DNA from: Mycobacterium sp. ST-F2
GTDB taxonomy: Bacteria > Actinomycetota > Actinomycetes > Mycobacteriales > Mycobacteriaceae
Assembly (NCBI RefSeq): GCF_001905655.1
Contig: NZ_JMHT01000030.1
Coordinates: forward strand, 1-64,000
Length of the DNA: 64,000 nt
Direction of reading: 5' to 3'
In this document: piece by piece, positions 1 through 9,208 of the stretch
Position numbering within the stretch: the stretch's first letter is position 1
How the letters are laid out: each line of letters begins with the position of its first letter
Translations under genes and position numbers: made by a program
The notes under the pieces: model-generated
Told to the model about the DNA's origin: nothing
Databases searched by the model: none
Seen by the model: only the letters and a program-made list of their open reading frames with translations

Positions 1-127
1 AACAAACCCGACTCTAATTCCGGGTGGACTCAGAATCGGGGACTCGCCACGACATCAACGTGATCGACGAGACATTTTTGATCATATGTCTCGTTTTTTG
101 CTGACTCGCGTGTTTCGCTTTGTTATA

Positions 128-145
128 ACTGGAACGCGTTCTAGT
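128..145. promoter_or_regulatory. KstR-type operator candidate
   Basis: An imperfect 18-bp palindrome (16 of 18 positions symmetric) whose core TGGAACGCGTTCTA at 130-143 fits TnnAACnnGTTnnA, the box bound by the cholesterol-catabolism repressor KstR of mycobacteria. It ends about 20 bases before the start codon of the secreted protein at 167, where a repressor would block transcription. Assignment to KstR is by motif only. Confidence 0.5.
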
Positions 146-166
146 CGGGGTCTGAGGGGGAAGCCC

Positions 167-2269
167 ATGCCAATGCACAGCCGTCAGCAGTTGCCAACTG
201 GCGCAGCCAGATTCGTTGGGCGGGTCGGTGCGTTGGCCGTCGCCCTGGGGATCGGTGTGGCCGTGGCGAGCAGCCCTGGCGTCGCGTTCGCCGCGCCGAG
301 TGACGCCGGGGGATCGTCGACGGGTAGCCAAGCCAAGGGCGAGAGCCAAGCCAAGGGCGCCGGCGACAAGGCCGATGACGACAAGCCCAAGGCCGACAAA
401 GGCGCCAAGCGTTCCGGTGCGGCGCAGTCGGGAAAGAAGTCGTCGAAGCGTCCCACAGGAAAGGTGGACGTTGCGACGCCGTCGGCTGCGAAGGACACGA
501 CCGACACCGACACGGCGTCTGGCCCTGATGTGAAGCCCGCGATCAAGAAGGTGTCGGCCACACCGACTGCTACGGCAACGCAGAAGCATGTGACGACGCC
601 GGAGGCCGCGGTGCAAGACGCACCTGCACGTCCGGCGCCGCGGGCGCATGTGGTCGTGCCGGTGGCGGCGATCGGCGCCCCGGTCGCCGCGGTCAACGCG
701 GCTGTGTCGCACGCACTCTCGTCGGTGGGGCTGCTCGGGACTGCGAATGCGTCCGGTAACCCGGTGGCACCATTGCAGAATGCCGCGCTGTCGGCGCTGC
801 TGGGCGCCACCCGTCGGGAGACTGCGGCATCCTCTGCGACAACGGCTTTGGCGGCCGCACCGGCGACGCTCCAGGCCAATCCCACGGTGCTCGGCACGTC
901 TCAGCAACTGGCGGCCGAGAAGAAGGCCACCGCCATCGTGAACACGCTGCCGATGCAGTTCATGAAGGTGATCCTGAAGGTGGCGTTCTATTTCAATGCA
1001 CAGCAACAGTTCCGGAAGATCGGTGGTCCGGATCGGGAGAACCTGGACCAACTGAGCCAGGCGGTCGACGAGTACGCCCAGCAGGCCGCCATGGAATACC
1101 AACTGCTCAACCCGATGCGGCCGACGGTCCTGGAAATGGTTATGCCGCCGCACAATTGGTTCGGTCGGTCGGTCACCGGGACCCGCATCCTGTACGACAA
1201 TCCGGACACCATCTACCGGATGATGGCGGTCAACTCGACGTCGTCGTACGTCATCAGCGGGAAGTTCGGCCCGGGTGAGCGGCCGGCGGAGACGACGTTC
1301 AGCGTATTGACCGGTCTCGGCGGCAAGACGGCCGTGGTGCTCAATGCGAAGGACATGGACATCAACCCGGACGGGACCTTCACCGTGACGGTCAGTTCGA
1401 AGCCGGGCGCTCTGGGCGAGAAGAATCACCTGCAGATCCCGACCGACACCACCCTGATCGTGGCGCGGAACACCTTGTCGGACTGGAACGCTCAGGAGCC
1501 GATGAGCTTGTCCATCGAGCGGGTCAGTGGTCCGCGGAACAGTCTGTTCGCGCAGATCGGTGGCTTCGACATTCCAGGGCTGGGGCCAACCGTCTCGGGT
1601 AATCCGTTCCTGACCAATCTGGTCTCGCTCGTCCCGCCGTTGCCATTCATGCCGCGGTTCCTGCAGGGCCTGGAGTCGTCGGTGATCCTCGCGCTCGGGC
1701 TGCGGATGGAACCGCAGTACATGGATGTGGCGACAAAAGATTCATCGGGAAAGACGAAGCCGCCCAACGTCTTCACCGATCCCGAGAGCAACGCGACCTT
1801 CCTGTCGACACAGGTGCAGAGCCCGGGCTACTTCCAACTGGCCGATAACGAGGCCCTGGTGCTGACGATCAAGCCCGGCGACGCGGGCTATTTCGTCGTC
1901 CCGGTGACCAATGACTGGACCATCACCAAGAACTACTGGGATCAGCAGACCAGTCTGAACATCGCGCAGTCGGTGGCCAATGCGGACGGCAGCTACACCA
2001 TCGTCGTATCGCCGACCGATCCCGGCGTGGCCAACTGGGTGTCCACCGGTGGCCTGAACCAGGGCACCATCTCGATCCGCTTCCAGGACGTCGACACCAC
2101 TCCGGGCGCCGAGCTGCCGAAAGTGAGCTCACAGGTCGTCGCGCTGAGCGACCTCGGCACCGTCCTGCCGGCCAGCACGACGTATGTCACTGCGGCGCAA
2201 CGGCAGGCGGCCCTCGATGCGCGCAAGGCCGGGTTCGACAGCCGCTTCGCGCCTTACCCCCAGGTGTGA
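167..2269 (+). CDS. Secreted ~700-aa protein with low-complexity linker
   Basis: The start is ATG 167, chosen over an in-frame ATG 27 codons upstream because GAGGGGGAA lies just before it and a signal peptide begins there (hydrophobic residues about 21-40, AFA cleavage near 42). Residues about 43-270 are a Lys/Ala/Thr/Pro-rich linker typical of exported mycobacterial proteins; about 270-700 look folded, with many Trp/Tyr-containing beta-like segments and a C-terminal part faintly like DUF1214. No catalytic motif is recognised. The KstR-like box upstream suggests sterol-linked expression. Function unknown; probably cell-wall or extracellular. Confidence 0.75.
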   Translation: MPMHSRQQLPTGAARFVGRVGALAVALGIGVAVASSPGVAFAAPSDAGGSSTGSQAKGESQAKGAGDKADDDKPKADKGAKRSGAAQSGKKSSKRPTGKVDVATPSAAKDTTDTDTASGPDVKPAIKKVSATPTATATQKHVTTPEAAVQDAPARPAPRAHVVVPVAAIGAPVAAVNAAVSHALSSVGLLGTANASGNPVAPLQNAALSALLGATRRETAASSATTALAAAPATLQANPTVLGTSQQLAAEKKATAIVNTLPMQFMKVILKVAFYFNAQQQFRKIGGPDRENLDQLSQAVDEYAQQAAMEYQLLNPMRPTVLEMVMPPHNWFGRSVTGTRILYDNPDTIYRMMAVNSTSSYVISGKFGPGERPAETTFSVLTGLGGKTAVVLNAKDMDINPDGTFTVTVSSKPGALGEKNHLQIPTDTTLIVARNTLSDWNAQEPMSLSIERVSGPRNSLFAQIGGFDIPGLGPTVSGNPFLTNLVSLVPPLPFMPRFLQGLESSVILALGLRMEPQYMDVATKDSSGKTKPPNVFTDPESNATFLSTQVQSPGYFQLADNEALVLTIKPGDAGYFVVPVTNDWTITKNYWDQQTSLNIAQSVANADGSYTIVVSPTDPGVANWVSTGGLNQGTISIRFQDVDTTPGAELPKVSSQVVALSDLGTVLPASTTYVTAAQRQAALDARKAGFDSRFAPYPQV

Positions 2270-2270
2270 T

Positions 2271-2576
2271 TCACCATTCGTGGTTCGGGCACTGCACGTC
2301 CACGTAAACCGTGGCAGCGACCGGGCCGCCCGGTTTGATGTTGCCCGGGTTGTTGACGTTGGTGACCCAGCAGACGCTGAGTGGCTTGACGTCGAAACCG
2401 TTGGTCCAGTTGATGTAGACGAGGTAGCCCGCGGCCTGAAGGTTGTTGACGACGTCGGCGGCCGAACCGCCCGTATTGAGCAGGAGATCGGCGGTGGCGA
2501 GCGGCGCCAGCGTCACCGACGTCGCGAGCGCACCGGCTGCTGCGGCCAGCGCGATGTGTCGCTTCATGGTGCCCAT
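2271..2576 (-). CDS. Small secreted protein with two cysteines
   Basis: About 98-101 residues. The signal peptide starts MKRHIALAAAAG and ends near LATA/DLL. The mature part is about 75 residues with two cysteines, one mid-protein (SVCW) and one near the end (VQCPN), which could form a disulfide. Two starts are possible: ATG 2576 sits 3 bases after GGAGG, ATG 2567 sits 12 bases after it; the second gives a cleaner signal peptide. It is convergent with the large secreted gene, one base separating the stop codons. I do not recognise the family. Confidence 0.65.
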   Translation of the reverse strand: MGTMKRHIALAAAAGALATSVTLAPLATADLLLNTGGSAADVVNNLQAAGYLVYINWTNGFDVKPLSVCWVTNVNNPGNIKPGGPVAATVYVDVQCPNHEW

Positions 2577-2622
2577 GATCCTCCGAATGAGGGCACTCGG
2601 CCGCCGGAACGTGCTGTGAATG

Positions 2623-4212
2623 TCAGGCCAGCACGGCCAGTTGCGTCGGCTCGGACAGCCCACGCAACGTGACGGTGTCACCCAAAGTCCAGTTCGCCCT
2701 TTCGGATTCGCTGACGGCGTCGAGCATGTCTGCGGCGGCCGCAAGATGCCCCGGGACGGACTTGGCGAGCTCGCACAGGCGGGCCGCTTCGTTCACCGGC
2801 TCACCGATCACGGTGTACTCGAACCGTTCCTTGGCGCCGACATTGCCGGCGACCACAGTGCCGGCGGCGACGCCGAGCCCGGCTTTCAGCTCGGGCACTT
2901 CGTCACGTAGCCGCGACGCGATGGCCCGGGCGGCGGCGAGGGCGTCACCTTCGGTGCACTGCAACGACACCGGCGCCCCGAACACCGCCAGAACAGCGTC
3001 ACCTTCGAATTTGTTGACGAACCCGTGGTGCCGGTCCACCTCGTCGACGATGACGGCGAAGAAGCGGTTCAGCAGGTCGACGACCTCGACGGCGGGGCGG
3101 CTGGCCACCAGCTGGGTCGAGCCGATGACGTCGACGAAGATCACCGCCGCGTGCCGCTCTTCACCGCCGAGTTGCGGCTTCTCCTGTTCGGCGAGCGCGG
3201 CGACTTCACGTCCGACGTGCCGGCCGAACAGGTCGCGTACCCGTTCGCGTTCCCGCAGCCCGTGCACCATCGAGTTGAATCCGCGTTGCAGCTCACCCAA
3301 TTCGGTGCCGTCGAACACGACGAGGTCGGTATCCAGGTCGCCGGCTTCGACCTGGCTGAGTGCGCGCCGCACGATGCGGATCGGCGCGGTCGTCATCGAC
3401 GACAGCAGCCACATGAGGAAGAAGCCGAATACCAATGCGAACACCGCAAGAACCGCGATGGCGAAAGCGAACTGGGTGGGCGTCAGGCTGCTGATGGTCA
3501 ACGCCACGACCGCGGCGAGCAGGATGCCGAGCATCGGCACTCCCGAGCTCATGGCCCAGACCATCATGGTGCGGCCCATGATGCTCGACGCCAGCCGCGC
3601 GGGCGGCCGACCGGCCTGCAGTGCCTGCGCGGCCACCGGGCGGAGCGCGAACTCGGTGAACAGATAGCAGCTGGTGGACACGACGATGCCGGGAAACGTG
3701 ATACCCAACAAGAACTTTGGGATGAATTCCGGGTTGTGGACGGCGTACAGCGTGGTGATCACGGCCGCATCCGAGAACCAGAGGAACAGCACCACGCGGG
3801 TCAACCGGCCGGGGGCACGCAAGACGGCCATCTGATCGGCGGGCGTGGGTGGCAGTTCGGCGAGGGCCCACCGCAAGCTGCCGATGACCGTGCTGCTTGC
3901 CCACACGGCGCCGACCACGAAGGTGGCGAAAACCCACAGCGGTGTGAACACGACGGTGATCCAGAAGACGTCGGGCCCGTAGACGTTCGGGGTGGGGAAG
4001 AGGACGTTGGTCACCAGGGTGGTGACCGCGACGCCGATGAGGTTGGCGACGATGACGAACGTCGTCAGGATGATCTGAATCCGGATGCGGCGCCGGCGCT
4101 GACTTTCCGACACCCGACCCAACAACCAGGATCCGTACTCGTTGGTCGCGCGCGGGGTGATGGCCTCCCGCACCCGCTCCAGGCGGTGCGCCACGGGGTT
4201 GTCGGCAGTCAT
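2623..4212 (-). CDS. Membrane class III adenylate cyclase with HAMP domain
   Basis: Makes cAMP from ATP at the membrane. Residues about 44-270 hold six hydrophobic segments, 272-325 a HAMP linker, and 350-525 a class III cyclase domain. Metal ligands are D361 (FVDVIGS) and D405 (EGDAV); K401 and T467 are at the purine-recognition positions, and N474/R478 (PVNEAAR) at the transition-state positions. M. tuberculosis has three such genes in tandem here (Rv1318c-Rv1320c), next to nucS as in this window; only one copy is visible. Substrate choice (ATP versus GTP) is inferred from the family. Confidence 0.9.
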   Translation of the reverse strand: MTADNPVAHRLERVREAITPRATNEYGSWLLGRVSESQRRRRIRIQIILTTFVIVANLIGVAVTTLVTNVLFPTPNVYGPDVFWITVVFTPLWVFATFVVGAVWASSTVIGSLRWALAELPPTPADQMAVLRAPGRLTRVVLFLWFSDAAVITTLYAVHNPEFIPKFLLGITFPGIVVSTSCYLFTEFALRPVAAQALQAGRPPARLASSIMGRTMMVWAMSSGVPMLGILLAAVVALTISSLTPTQFAFAIAVLAVFALVFGFFLMWLLSSMTTAPIRIVRRALSQVEAGDLDTDLVVFDGTELGELQRGFNSMVHGLRERERVRDLFGRHVGREVAALAEQEKPQLGGEERHAAVIFVDVIGSTQLVASRPAVEVVDLLNRFFAVIVDEVDRHHGFVNKFEGDAVLAVFGAPVSLQCTEGDALAAARAIASRLRDEVPELKAGLGVAAGTVVAGNVGAKERFEYTVIGEPVNEAARLCELAKSVPGHLAAAADMLDAVSESERANWTLGDTVTLRGLSEPTQLAVLA

Positions 4213-4295
4213 GGTGGCGTCAGCCTAATTCGTGCACCGCAACGAACGGGGCATTTGGTGGCCGCTTCCCGGCGCTGGAACCCACTGGCCCTAAG

Positions 4296-4985
4296 GTGGG
4301 TCGGGTGCGTCTCGTGATCGCCCAGTGCACTGTTGACTACGTCGGACGTCTGACCGCACATCTGCCGTCGGCCCGTCGCCTGCTGTTGTTCAAGGCCGAC
4401 GGATCGGTGAGCGTGCATGCCGACGACCGTGCCTACAAGCCGTTGAACTGGATGACGCCGCCGTGTTGGACCGTGGAGGAAGCGGCGCAGGACGGCGTTT
4501 CGGCGTTGGTGTGGGTCGTCGAGAACAAGGCCGGCGAGCAGCTGCGGATCACCGTCGAGGACATCGAGCACGACTCCAGTCATGAGCTCGGGGTCGACCC
4601 CGGTCTGGTGAAGGACGGTGTCGAGGCGCACCTGCAAGAGCTGCTCGCCGAGCATGTCGAGCTGCTGGGGGTCGGATACACCCTGGTGCGGCGCGAGTAC
4701 CCGACGCCGATCGGCCCCGTGGACCTGCTGTGCCGCGATGAGACCGGTGCGTCGGTCGCGGTGGAGATCAAGCGCCGCGGCGAGATCGACGGCGTCGAGC
4801 AGCTGACGCGGTACCTGGACCTGCTCAACCGCGACAGCGTGCTGGCACCGGTGGCCGGGGTGTTCGCGGCCCAGCAGATCAAGCCGCAGGCCCGCACGCT
4901 CGCCACGGACCGTGGAATCCGTTGCGTGACTTTGGACTACGACAAGATGCGCGGCATGGACAACGACGAGTTCCGGTTGTTCTGA
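4296..4985 (+). CDS. nucS: Mismatch-specific endonuclease NucS (EndoMS)
   Basis: 229 residues, nearly colinear with Rv1321. NucS cuts both strands at G-T, G-G and T-T mismatches and replaces MutSL repair in actinobacteria. The C-terminal RecB-like nuclease carries D143 (PVDLL) and E157-x-K159 (VEIKR). The last six residues, DEFRLF, look like the beta-clamp binding tail that ties the enzyme to replication. The start is GTG 4296 (as in M. tuberculosis); GTG 4305 is an alternative. The stop overlaps the next gene by one base, suggesting co-translation. Confidence 0.95.
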   Translation: MGRVRLVIAQCTVDYVGRLTAHLPSARRLLLFKADGSVSVHADDRAYKPLNWMTPPCWTVEEAAQDGVSALVWVVENKAGEQLRITVEDIEHDSSHELGVDPGLVKDGVEAHLQELLAEHVELLGVGYTLVRREYPTPIGPVDLLCRDETGASVAVEIKRRGEIDGVEQLTRYLDLLNRDSVLAPVAGVFAAQQIKPQARTLATDRGIRCVTLDYDKMRGMDNDEFRLF

Positions 4986-5272
4986 TGCCCAGACGGCGTC
5001 CGGAACGGCCACGGCGTGAACCGCCGCCGCTGTTCGGGCTGTCGTCGCGCCGGGTGGAGACCGGGCCCGACGGATACGACTACGAGGTACGGCCGGTGGC
5101 GGGCTCGCGCGCTGTCAAGACGTACCGGTGCCCGGGGTGTGATCACGAAATCCGCCCGGGCACAGCGCATGTGGTGGTGTTACGGGTCGACGACGCCGAA
5201 GACCGCCGGCACTGGCACACGCCGTGCTGGGCGAATCGGGGGACCAGGAGCCCGACCCGGAAATGGAGTTAG
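4985..5272 (+). CDS. Rv1322-like protein with zinc-ribbon residues
   Basis: 95 residues, start ATG 4985 overlapping the nucS stop (TGATG). The N-terminal 25 residues are Arg/Pro-rich. C49-x2-C52 (CPGC) and H78-x2-C81 (HTPC) form a plausible zinc-binding pair. The conserved pairing with nucS suggests a linked role in DNA transactions, but that is inference. It overlaps the convergent epimerase gene by 4 bases. Confidence 0.8.
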   Translation: MPRRRPERPRREPPPLFGLSSRRVETGPDGYDYEVRPVAGSRAVKTYRCPGCDHEIRPGTAHVVVLRVDDAEDRRHWHTPCWANRGTRSPTRKWS

Positions 5273-5745
5273 TGGTGTGAGTCCGCTGCGGGCTCGACCA
5301 GCTCGATCAGCACGCCACCGGCATCCTTCGGGTGGATGAAGTTGATACGCGAGTTGGCGGTACCGCGGCGCGGGGCTTCGTACAGCAGACGCACGCCGTC
5401 GGCGCGCAGGCGCTCGGACAGGGCCTCGATGTCACTGGTGCGGTAAGCCAGCTGCTGCAGGCCCGGGCCGCGGGTGCTGATGAACTTGGCGATGGTCGAC
5501 TTCTCATCGAGCGGCGCCAGCAGCTGAATCTGGGCGCTACCCACCGCAGCGCCACGGACCGAGAGCATGGCCTCGCGGACGCCCTGGTCCTCGTTGACCT
5601 CTTCGTGCAGGACGATCATGCCGAGGTGGTCGTGGTACCAGCGAATCGCGACGTCCAGATCCGGCACGGCGATACCGACGTGATCAATGGCGGTCACGAG
5701 GGCGCTGGCCAGCGCGGGACGGGCATCGACATGTTCGGTGGTCAT
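5269..5745 (-). CDS. mce: Methylmalonyl-CoA epimerase
   Basis: 158 residues, glyoxalase/VOC fold. It interconverts (2R)- and (2S)-methylmalonyl-CoA, feeding propionyl-CoA carbon into succinyl-CoA. Two VOC halves are visible: DHVGIAV (H22) with QIQLL in the first, and VLIELVE (E149) in the second. The position usually occupied by the third metal ligand (GxHH) reads GLQQ, with Gln in place of His. The start is ATG 5745, because the reading frame upstream of it has no ribosome site or conserved sequence. Divergent from fadA4, same order as Rv1322A-Rv1323. Confidence 0.88.
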   Translation of the reverse strand: MTTEHVDARPALASALVTAIDHVGIAVPDLDVAIRWYHDHLGMIVLHEEVNEDQGVREAMLSVRGAAVGSAQIQLLAPLDEKSTIAKFISTRGPGLQQLAYRTSDIEALSERLRADGVRLLYEAPRRGTANSRINFIHPKDAGGVLIELVEPAADSHH

Positions 5746-5828
5746 AACGTAAAGGTAACCTGATACGACCGAATTTGCGCCTGTGTGATCGGCCACATTA
5801 GCCGTTACAGATTTGTTGGAGGATGGAA

Positions 5829-7010
5829 ATGACGACCTCGGTAATTGTTGCCGGTGCCCGCACTCCGGTGGGCAAGCTGATGGGTTCGCTGAAGGATTTC
5901 TCGGGCAGTGACCTGGGCGCGGTGGCGATCCGGGGCGCGCTCGAGAAGGCTGGTGTGGACGCCTCTGAGGTGGATTACGTGATCATGGGCCAGGTGCTGA
6001 CTGCTGGTGCCGGGCAGATGCCGGCGCGTCAGGCGGCGGTCGGTGGCGGTATCCCGTGGGATGTGCCGTCGTTGACGATCAACAAGATGTGCCTGTCGGG
6101 TATCGATGCGATCGCCCTGGCGGATCAGCTGATTCGCGCCGGCGAGTTCGAGGTCGTGGTGGCCGGTGGGCAGGAGTCGATGAGCCAGGCCCCGCACCTG
6201 TTGCCCAAGAGCCGGGAGGGCTACAAGTACGGCAGCGTGACCGCGCTCGATCACCTGGCCTATGACGGGTTGCATGATGTGTTCACTGATCAGCCGATGG
6301 GCGCGTTGACCGAGCAGCGCAACGATCAGGACCAGTTCACCCGCGCCGAGCAGGACGAGTTCGCCGCCCAGTCGCATCAGAAGGCGGCCGCGTCCTGGAA
6401 GGACGGGGTGTTTGCCGACGAGGTCGTGCCGGTGTCGATCCCGCAGCGCAAGGGGGATCCGATCGAGTTCGCCGAGGACGAGGGCATCCGCGGGAACACC
6501 ACCGCCGAGTCCTTGGGCGGGTTGAAGCCGGCGTTCCGTAAGGACGGCACCATCACCGCGGGGTCGTCGTCGCAGATTTCTGATGGCGCGTGTGCGGTGG
6601 TGGTCATGAGCAAGGAGAAGGCCGAGTCACTGGGGTTGACCTGGTTGTGTGAGATCGGCGCCCATGGCGTGGTCGCCGGCCCGGATTCGACGTTGCAGTC
6701 CCAGCCGGCCAACGCCATCAAGAAGGCTGTGGAGCGTGAGGGCATCACCGTCGACCAGCTGGACGTCATTGAGATCAATGAGGCGTTCGCGGCGGTGTCG
6801 CTGGCCTCGACCAAGGAACTCGGGGTGGACCCGGCCAAGGTGAACGTCAACGGTGGCGCCATCGCGATCGGTCACCCGATCGGGATGTCGGGTGCCCGGA
6901 TCACGCTGCACGCGGCGCTGGAACTGGCCCGCAAGGGTTCGGGTTACGCCGTCGCGGCGCTGTGTGGTGCCGGCGGTCAGGGCGACGCCCTGATCCTGCG
7001 CCGCCCGTAG
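5829..7010 (+). CDS. fadA4: Acetyl-CoA C-acetyltransferase (thiolase) FadA4
   Basis: 393 residues. A thiolase that condenses or cleaves acetoacetyl-CoA. The nucleophile is C88 (NKMCLSG), the base H349 (IGHPIG) and the second Cys C379 (LCGAGGQG), all in the usual positions and at the usual length. GGAGG at 5818-5822 is 6 bases from ATG 5829, which decides that start over ATG 5823. Divergent from methylmalonyl-CoA epimerase; the pair is conserved with Rv1322A-Rv1323. Confidence 0.95.
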   Translation: MTTSVIVAGARTPVGKLMGSLKDFSGSDLGAVAIRGALEKAGVDASEVDYVIMGQVLTAGAGQMPARQAAVGGGIPWDVPSLTINKMCLSGIDAIALADQLIRAGEFEVVVAGGQESMSQAPHLLPKSREGYKYGSVTALDHLAYDGLHDVFTDQPMGALTEQRNDQDQFTRAEQDEFAAQSHQKAAASWKDGVFADEVVPVSIPQRKGDPIEFAEDEGIRGNTTAESLGGLKPAFRKDGTITAGSSSQISDGACAVVVMSKEKAESLGLTWLCEIGAHGVVAGPDSTLQSQPANAIKKAVEREGITVDQLDVIEINEAFAAVSLASTKELGVDPAKVNVNGGAIAIGHPIGMSGARITLHAALELARKGSGYAVAALCGAGGQGDALILRRP

Positions 7011-7072
7011 TTTTCGCGAGGTGTGAACTACGCCTCGTAGTAGTCGGCCCGTCACTCGGGCACAATGGCGCC

Positions 7073-7432
7073 ATGAACGCTGTTGTGCCCCGGGTGGCGG
7101 GCTGGTTTCGTTTGATCGCTCTGGCCGAGGCCGTCAGCTGGGTTGGGCTCCTGACCGGGATGTACTTCAAGTACCTCGGCACGCCCCGCACCGAGATAGG
7201 TGTCCAGATCTTCGGCATGGTCCATGGCCTGGTGTTCCTGGCGTTCGTGGCCACCGGACTGGTCGTCGGTTGGGCCGCGCGGTGGTCGCTGGTCACCTGG
7301 GTAGCGGCGGCGGTGTCCAGCGTTGTGCCGCTGGCCAGCGTGATCTTCGTGCGTTGGGCCGACCGCAATGGCGCACTGGTCGTCGGGCCTGCTGCGACCG
7401 AGGCCGAACCGGAGACCTCTGCCGTCGCGTGA
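7073..7432 (+). CDS. DUF3817 membrane protein
   Basis: 119 residues with three hydrophobic segments (about 10-30, 45-70, 75-95). DUF3817 proteins are small integral membrane proteins of unknown role in actinobacteria. A second member of the family sits at 29469-29807. Start ATG 7073. It ends 13 bases before the thioredoxin-like gene and may be co-transcribed with it. Confidence 0.8.
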   Translation: MNAVVPRVAGWFRLIALAEAVSWVGLLTGMYFKYLGTPRTEIGVQIFGMVHGLVFLAFVATGLVVGWAARWSLVTWVAAAVSSVVPLASVIFVRWADRNGALVVGPAATEAEPETSAVA

Positions 7433-7445
7433 CAGACTGGAGAGC

Positions 7446-8333
7446 GTGACTCGTCCGCGTCCTATCGGTCCCGCGCTGGCTGGTGCGGTGGACCTCTCCG
7501 CGCTCAAGAACCGTCCCGCCGAAGGTGCTGCCGCTGCCGGTGGCGCGCCGGGTGGCATCGAGATCACCGAGGCCAATCTCGAAGCCGAGGTGCTGATCCG
7601 CTCCGGCGAGGTACCGGTCGTCGTGCTGTTGTGGTCGCCGCGCAGTGACTCGAGTGTCCAGCTGGGGCAGACACTGTCCGCGCTGGCCGCCGAGGACGGT
7701 GGCAAGTGGTCGTTCGGCACCGTCAATGTCGACACCTCTCCCCGCATTGCCCAGATGTTCGGCATCCAGGGTGTGCCGACGGTCGTCGCCCTGGCCGGTG
7801 GACAGCCGATCACTTCATTCGAGGGTGGCCAGCCGGCGGATCAGCTGCGGCGCTGGGTCGACTCGTTGTTGCAGGCGACCGCCGGCAAGCTGGGCGGTGG
7901 CGCCGGAGGCGAGGAGGAGCAGGTCGACCCTGCGCTCGCCCAGGCCCGGGAAGCCCTGGACACCGGAGACTTCGACGGGGCTCTGGCCGCGTACCAGGCG
8001 ATCCTCGATGCCGATCCGGCGCATGTCGAGGCCAAGGGTGCCGTGCAGCAGATCGCGTTCCTGCAGCGCGCGTCCGCGCAGCGTCCGGAGGCCGTGCGTC
8101 TGGCCGACGCCTCGCCCGACGACATCGACCTGGCCTTCGCGGCCGCCGACGTGCAGCTGTTCCAGCGCGATGTCCACGGTGCATTCGACCGGCTGATCGC
8201 ACTTGTCAAGAAGACCGCCGGCGACGACCGCACCCGCGTACGCACCCGGCTCATCGAGTTGTTCGACTTGTTCGACCCGGCTGACCCCGAGGTCATCGCC
8301 GGCCGACGCAACCTCGCCAACGCGCTCTACTAG
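7446..8333 (+). CDS. Thioredoxin-fold/TPR protein lacking CxxC (CnoX/YbbN-like, Rv1324 homologue)
   Basis: 295 residues from GTG 7446, preceded by GGAG. Residues about 38-150 are a thioredoxin fold with the cis-proline loop (GVPTVV), but the active site W-C-G-P-C reads W63-S-P-R-S67, so both redox cysteines are missing. Residues about 165-290 are TPR-like helices (EALDTGDFDGALAAY). This architecture matches CnoX/YbbN proteins, chaperone-like holdases rather than reductases. The 3' end overlaps the convergent hydrolase by 41 bases. Confidence 0.85.
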   Translation: MTRPRPIGPALAGAVDLSALKNRPAEGAAAAGGAPGGIEITEANLEAEVLIRSGEVPVVVLLWSPRSDSSVQLGQTLSALAAEDGGKWSFGTVNVDTSPRIAQMFGIQGVPTVVALAGGQPITSFEGGQPADQLRRWVDSLLQATAGKLGGGAGGEEEQVDPALAQAREALDTGDFDGALAAYQAILDADPAHVEAKGAVQQIAFLQRASAQRPEAVRLADASPDDIDLAFAAADVQLFQRDVHGAFDRLIALVKKTAGDDRTRVRTRLIELFDLFDPADPEVIAGRRNLANALY

Positions 8334-9162
8334 GGTCGCCTTTCCTCGCGATTGTTGCCCAGAAGTCGGTGACGGCTTGAGCGATCAGGTCGCTGTCGAC
8401 CAGTAGTGGGCCCACGTGTCCGTCGCCGGTGAGTGTCACGACGCGGGCATCGGGCATGGTTTCGGCCGCGGCGCGGGCGTCGGCGGGGGACCAGTGCTGG
8501 TCGCCGAGATCGCCGGTCATCAGCAGTGTGGGGACGCTGACGGCGGGCAATTGGTCGGTGAGCGCCTGCCAGGAGTGCATGTATCGGATTGTGCGCCTGA
8601 TGGATTCGCGGTCGGTGGCTCGGAAGGCGGCTTTGAGTTCGGCGGCGCGCTCAGGGGAGGCGGCGGTGGCTTCGGAGCCGAGTAGGACGTCGAACAGAAT
8701 CTTGGCCAGCAGCGGGTTGGGGCCGAGCAGTCGGTAGGCCGCGGCCAGCGGGTAGGTCTGGGTCCAGCGCTGCCGCCGGCTGACGGGCAGGACCGGTGCG
8801 GCGATGGTGGTCAGGCTGCGCAGCCGCTGCGGTTCGGTGACGGCCAGTGTGATGCCGACGTGGCCGCCCCAGGCGTTGCCGATCCAGTCGACCACATCGA
8901 GGCCCAGGGCATCGAGCAGTTCGCCTGCGGCGTAGGCGCATTCGTCGAGTGTGAAGTCGCGGTGGATGGGGCTGCTGGTGCCGTAGCCCGGGCCGTCAAT
9001 GGTCACGACCTGCCGCTGAGCGCCGAGGGTGTCAATGAGCGGACCCCAACTGCGTGAGTCGACCCAGAGACTGTGCCATAGGACGACGGGAGGTCCCGTT
9101 CCGGTGCGACGTACGTGTAGGTCGCCCAGGCGGGTGGGCACGTGGGTGTCGGGTGTCGTCAT
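8293..9162 (-). CDS. Alpha/beta-hydrolase fold protein with Ala at the nucleophile
   Basis: 289 residues, complete alpha/beta-hydrolase outline: oxyanion loop near H30 (LWHSLW), acid loop (GDLGDQHW) and a His loop (GDGHVG). The nucleophile elbow, usually GxSxG, reads G95-N-A97-W-G, with Ala where Ser/Asp/Cys acts. ATG 9162 is chosen because GGAGG lies 5 bases upstream; in-frame ATG 9174 overlaps the operator. Divergent from a TetR gene that probably represses it. A catalytic role through another residue, or a non-catalytic one, cannot be decided from sequence. Confidence 0.75.
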   Translation of the reverse strand: MTTPDTHVPTRLGDLHVRRTGTGPPVVLWHSLWVDSRSWGPLIDTLGAQRQVVTIDGPGYGTSSPIHRDFTLDECAYAAGELLDALGLDVVDWIGNAWGGHVGITLAVTEPQRLRSLTTIAAPVLPVSRRQRWTQTYPLAAAYRLLGPNPLLAKILFDVLLGSEATAASPERAAELKAAFRATDRESIRRTIRYMHSWQALTDQLPAVSVPTLLMTGDLGDQHWSPADARAAAETMPDARVVTLTGDGHVGPLLVDSDLIAQAVTDFWATIARKGDPSRARWRGCVGRR

Positions 9163-9171
9163 GGCGACCTC

Positions 9172-9208
9172 CATACAAGCTGTATGCTGATACCATACAG
9201 CTTGTATG
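9172..9208. promoter_or_regulatory. Double palindromic TetR operator
   Basis: CATACAAGCTGTATG (9172-9186) and CATACAGCTTGTATG (9194-9208) are exact reverse complements of each other, 7 bases apart, and each is itself a near palindrome with CATAC/GTATG arms. Start-to-start spacing is 22 bp, two helical turns, as expected for two repressor dimers. The second site includes the TetR start codon at 9206. Confidence 0.8.

Noticed and set aside
14..1429. 471-residue minus-strand reading frame
   Set aside because: Arg/His-rich shadow of the secreted protein on the plus strand; no ribosome site or family.
3025..4317. 430-residue plus-strand frame over the adenylate cyclase
   Set aside because: Low-complexity His/Asp/Arg composition and full overlap with a clear cyclase gene.
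5785..5805. Possible CRP site between the epimerase and fadA4
   Set aside because: TGTG ATCGGC CACA has 6 bases between GTG and CAC rather than the 8 of the CRP consensus.
7017..7037. Possible terminator after fadA4
   Set aside because: Only a 5-bp stem with an 11-base loop.
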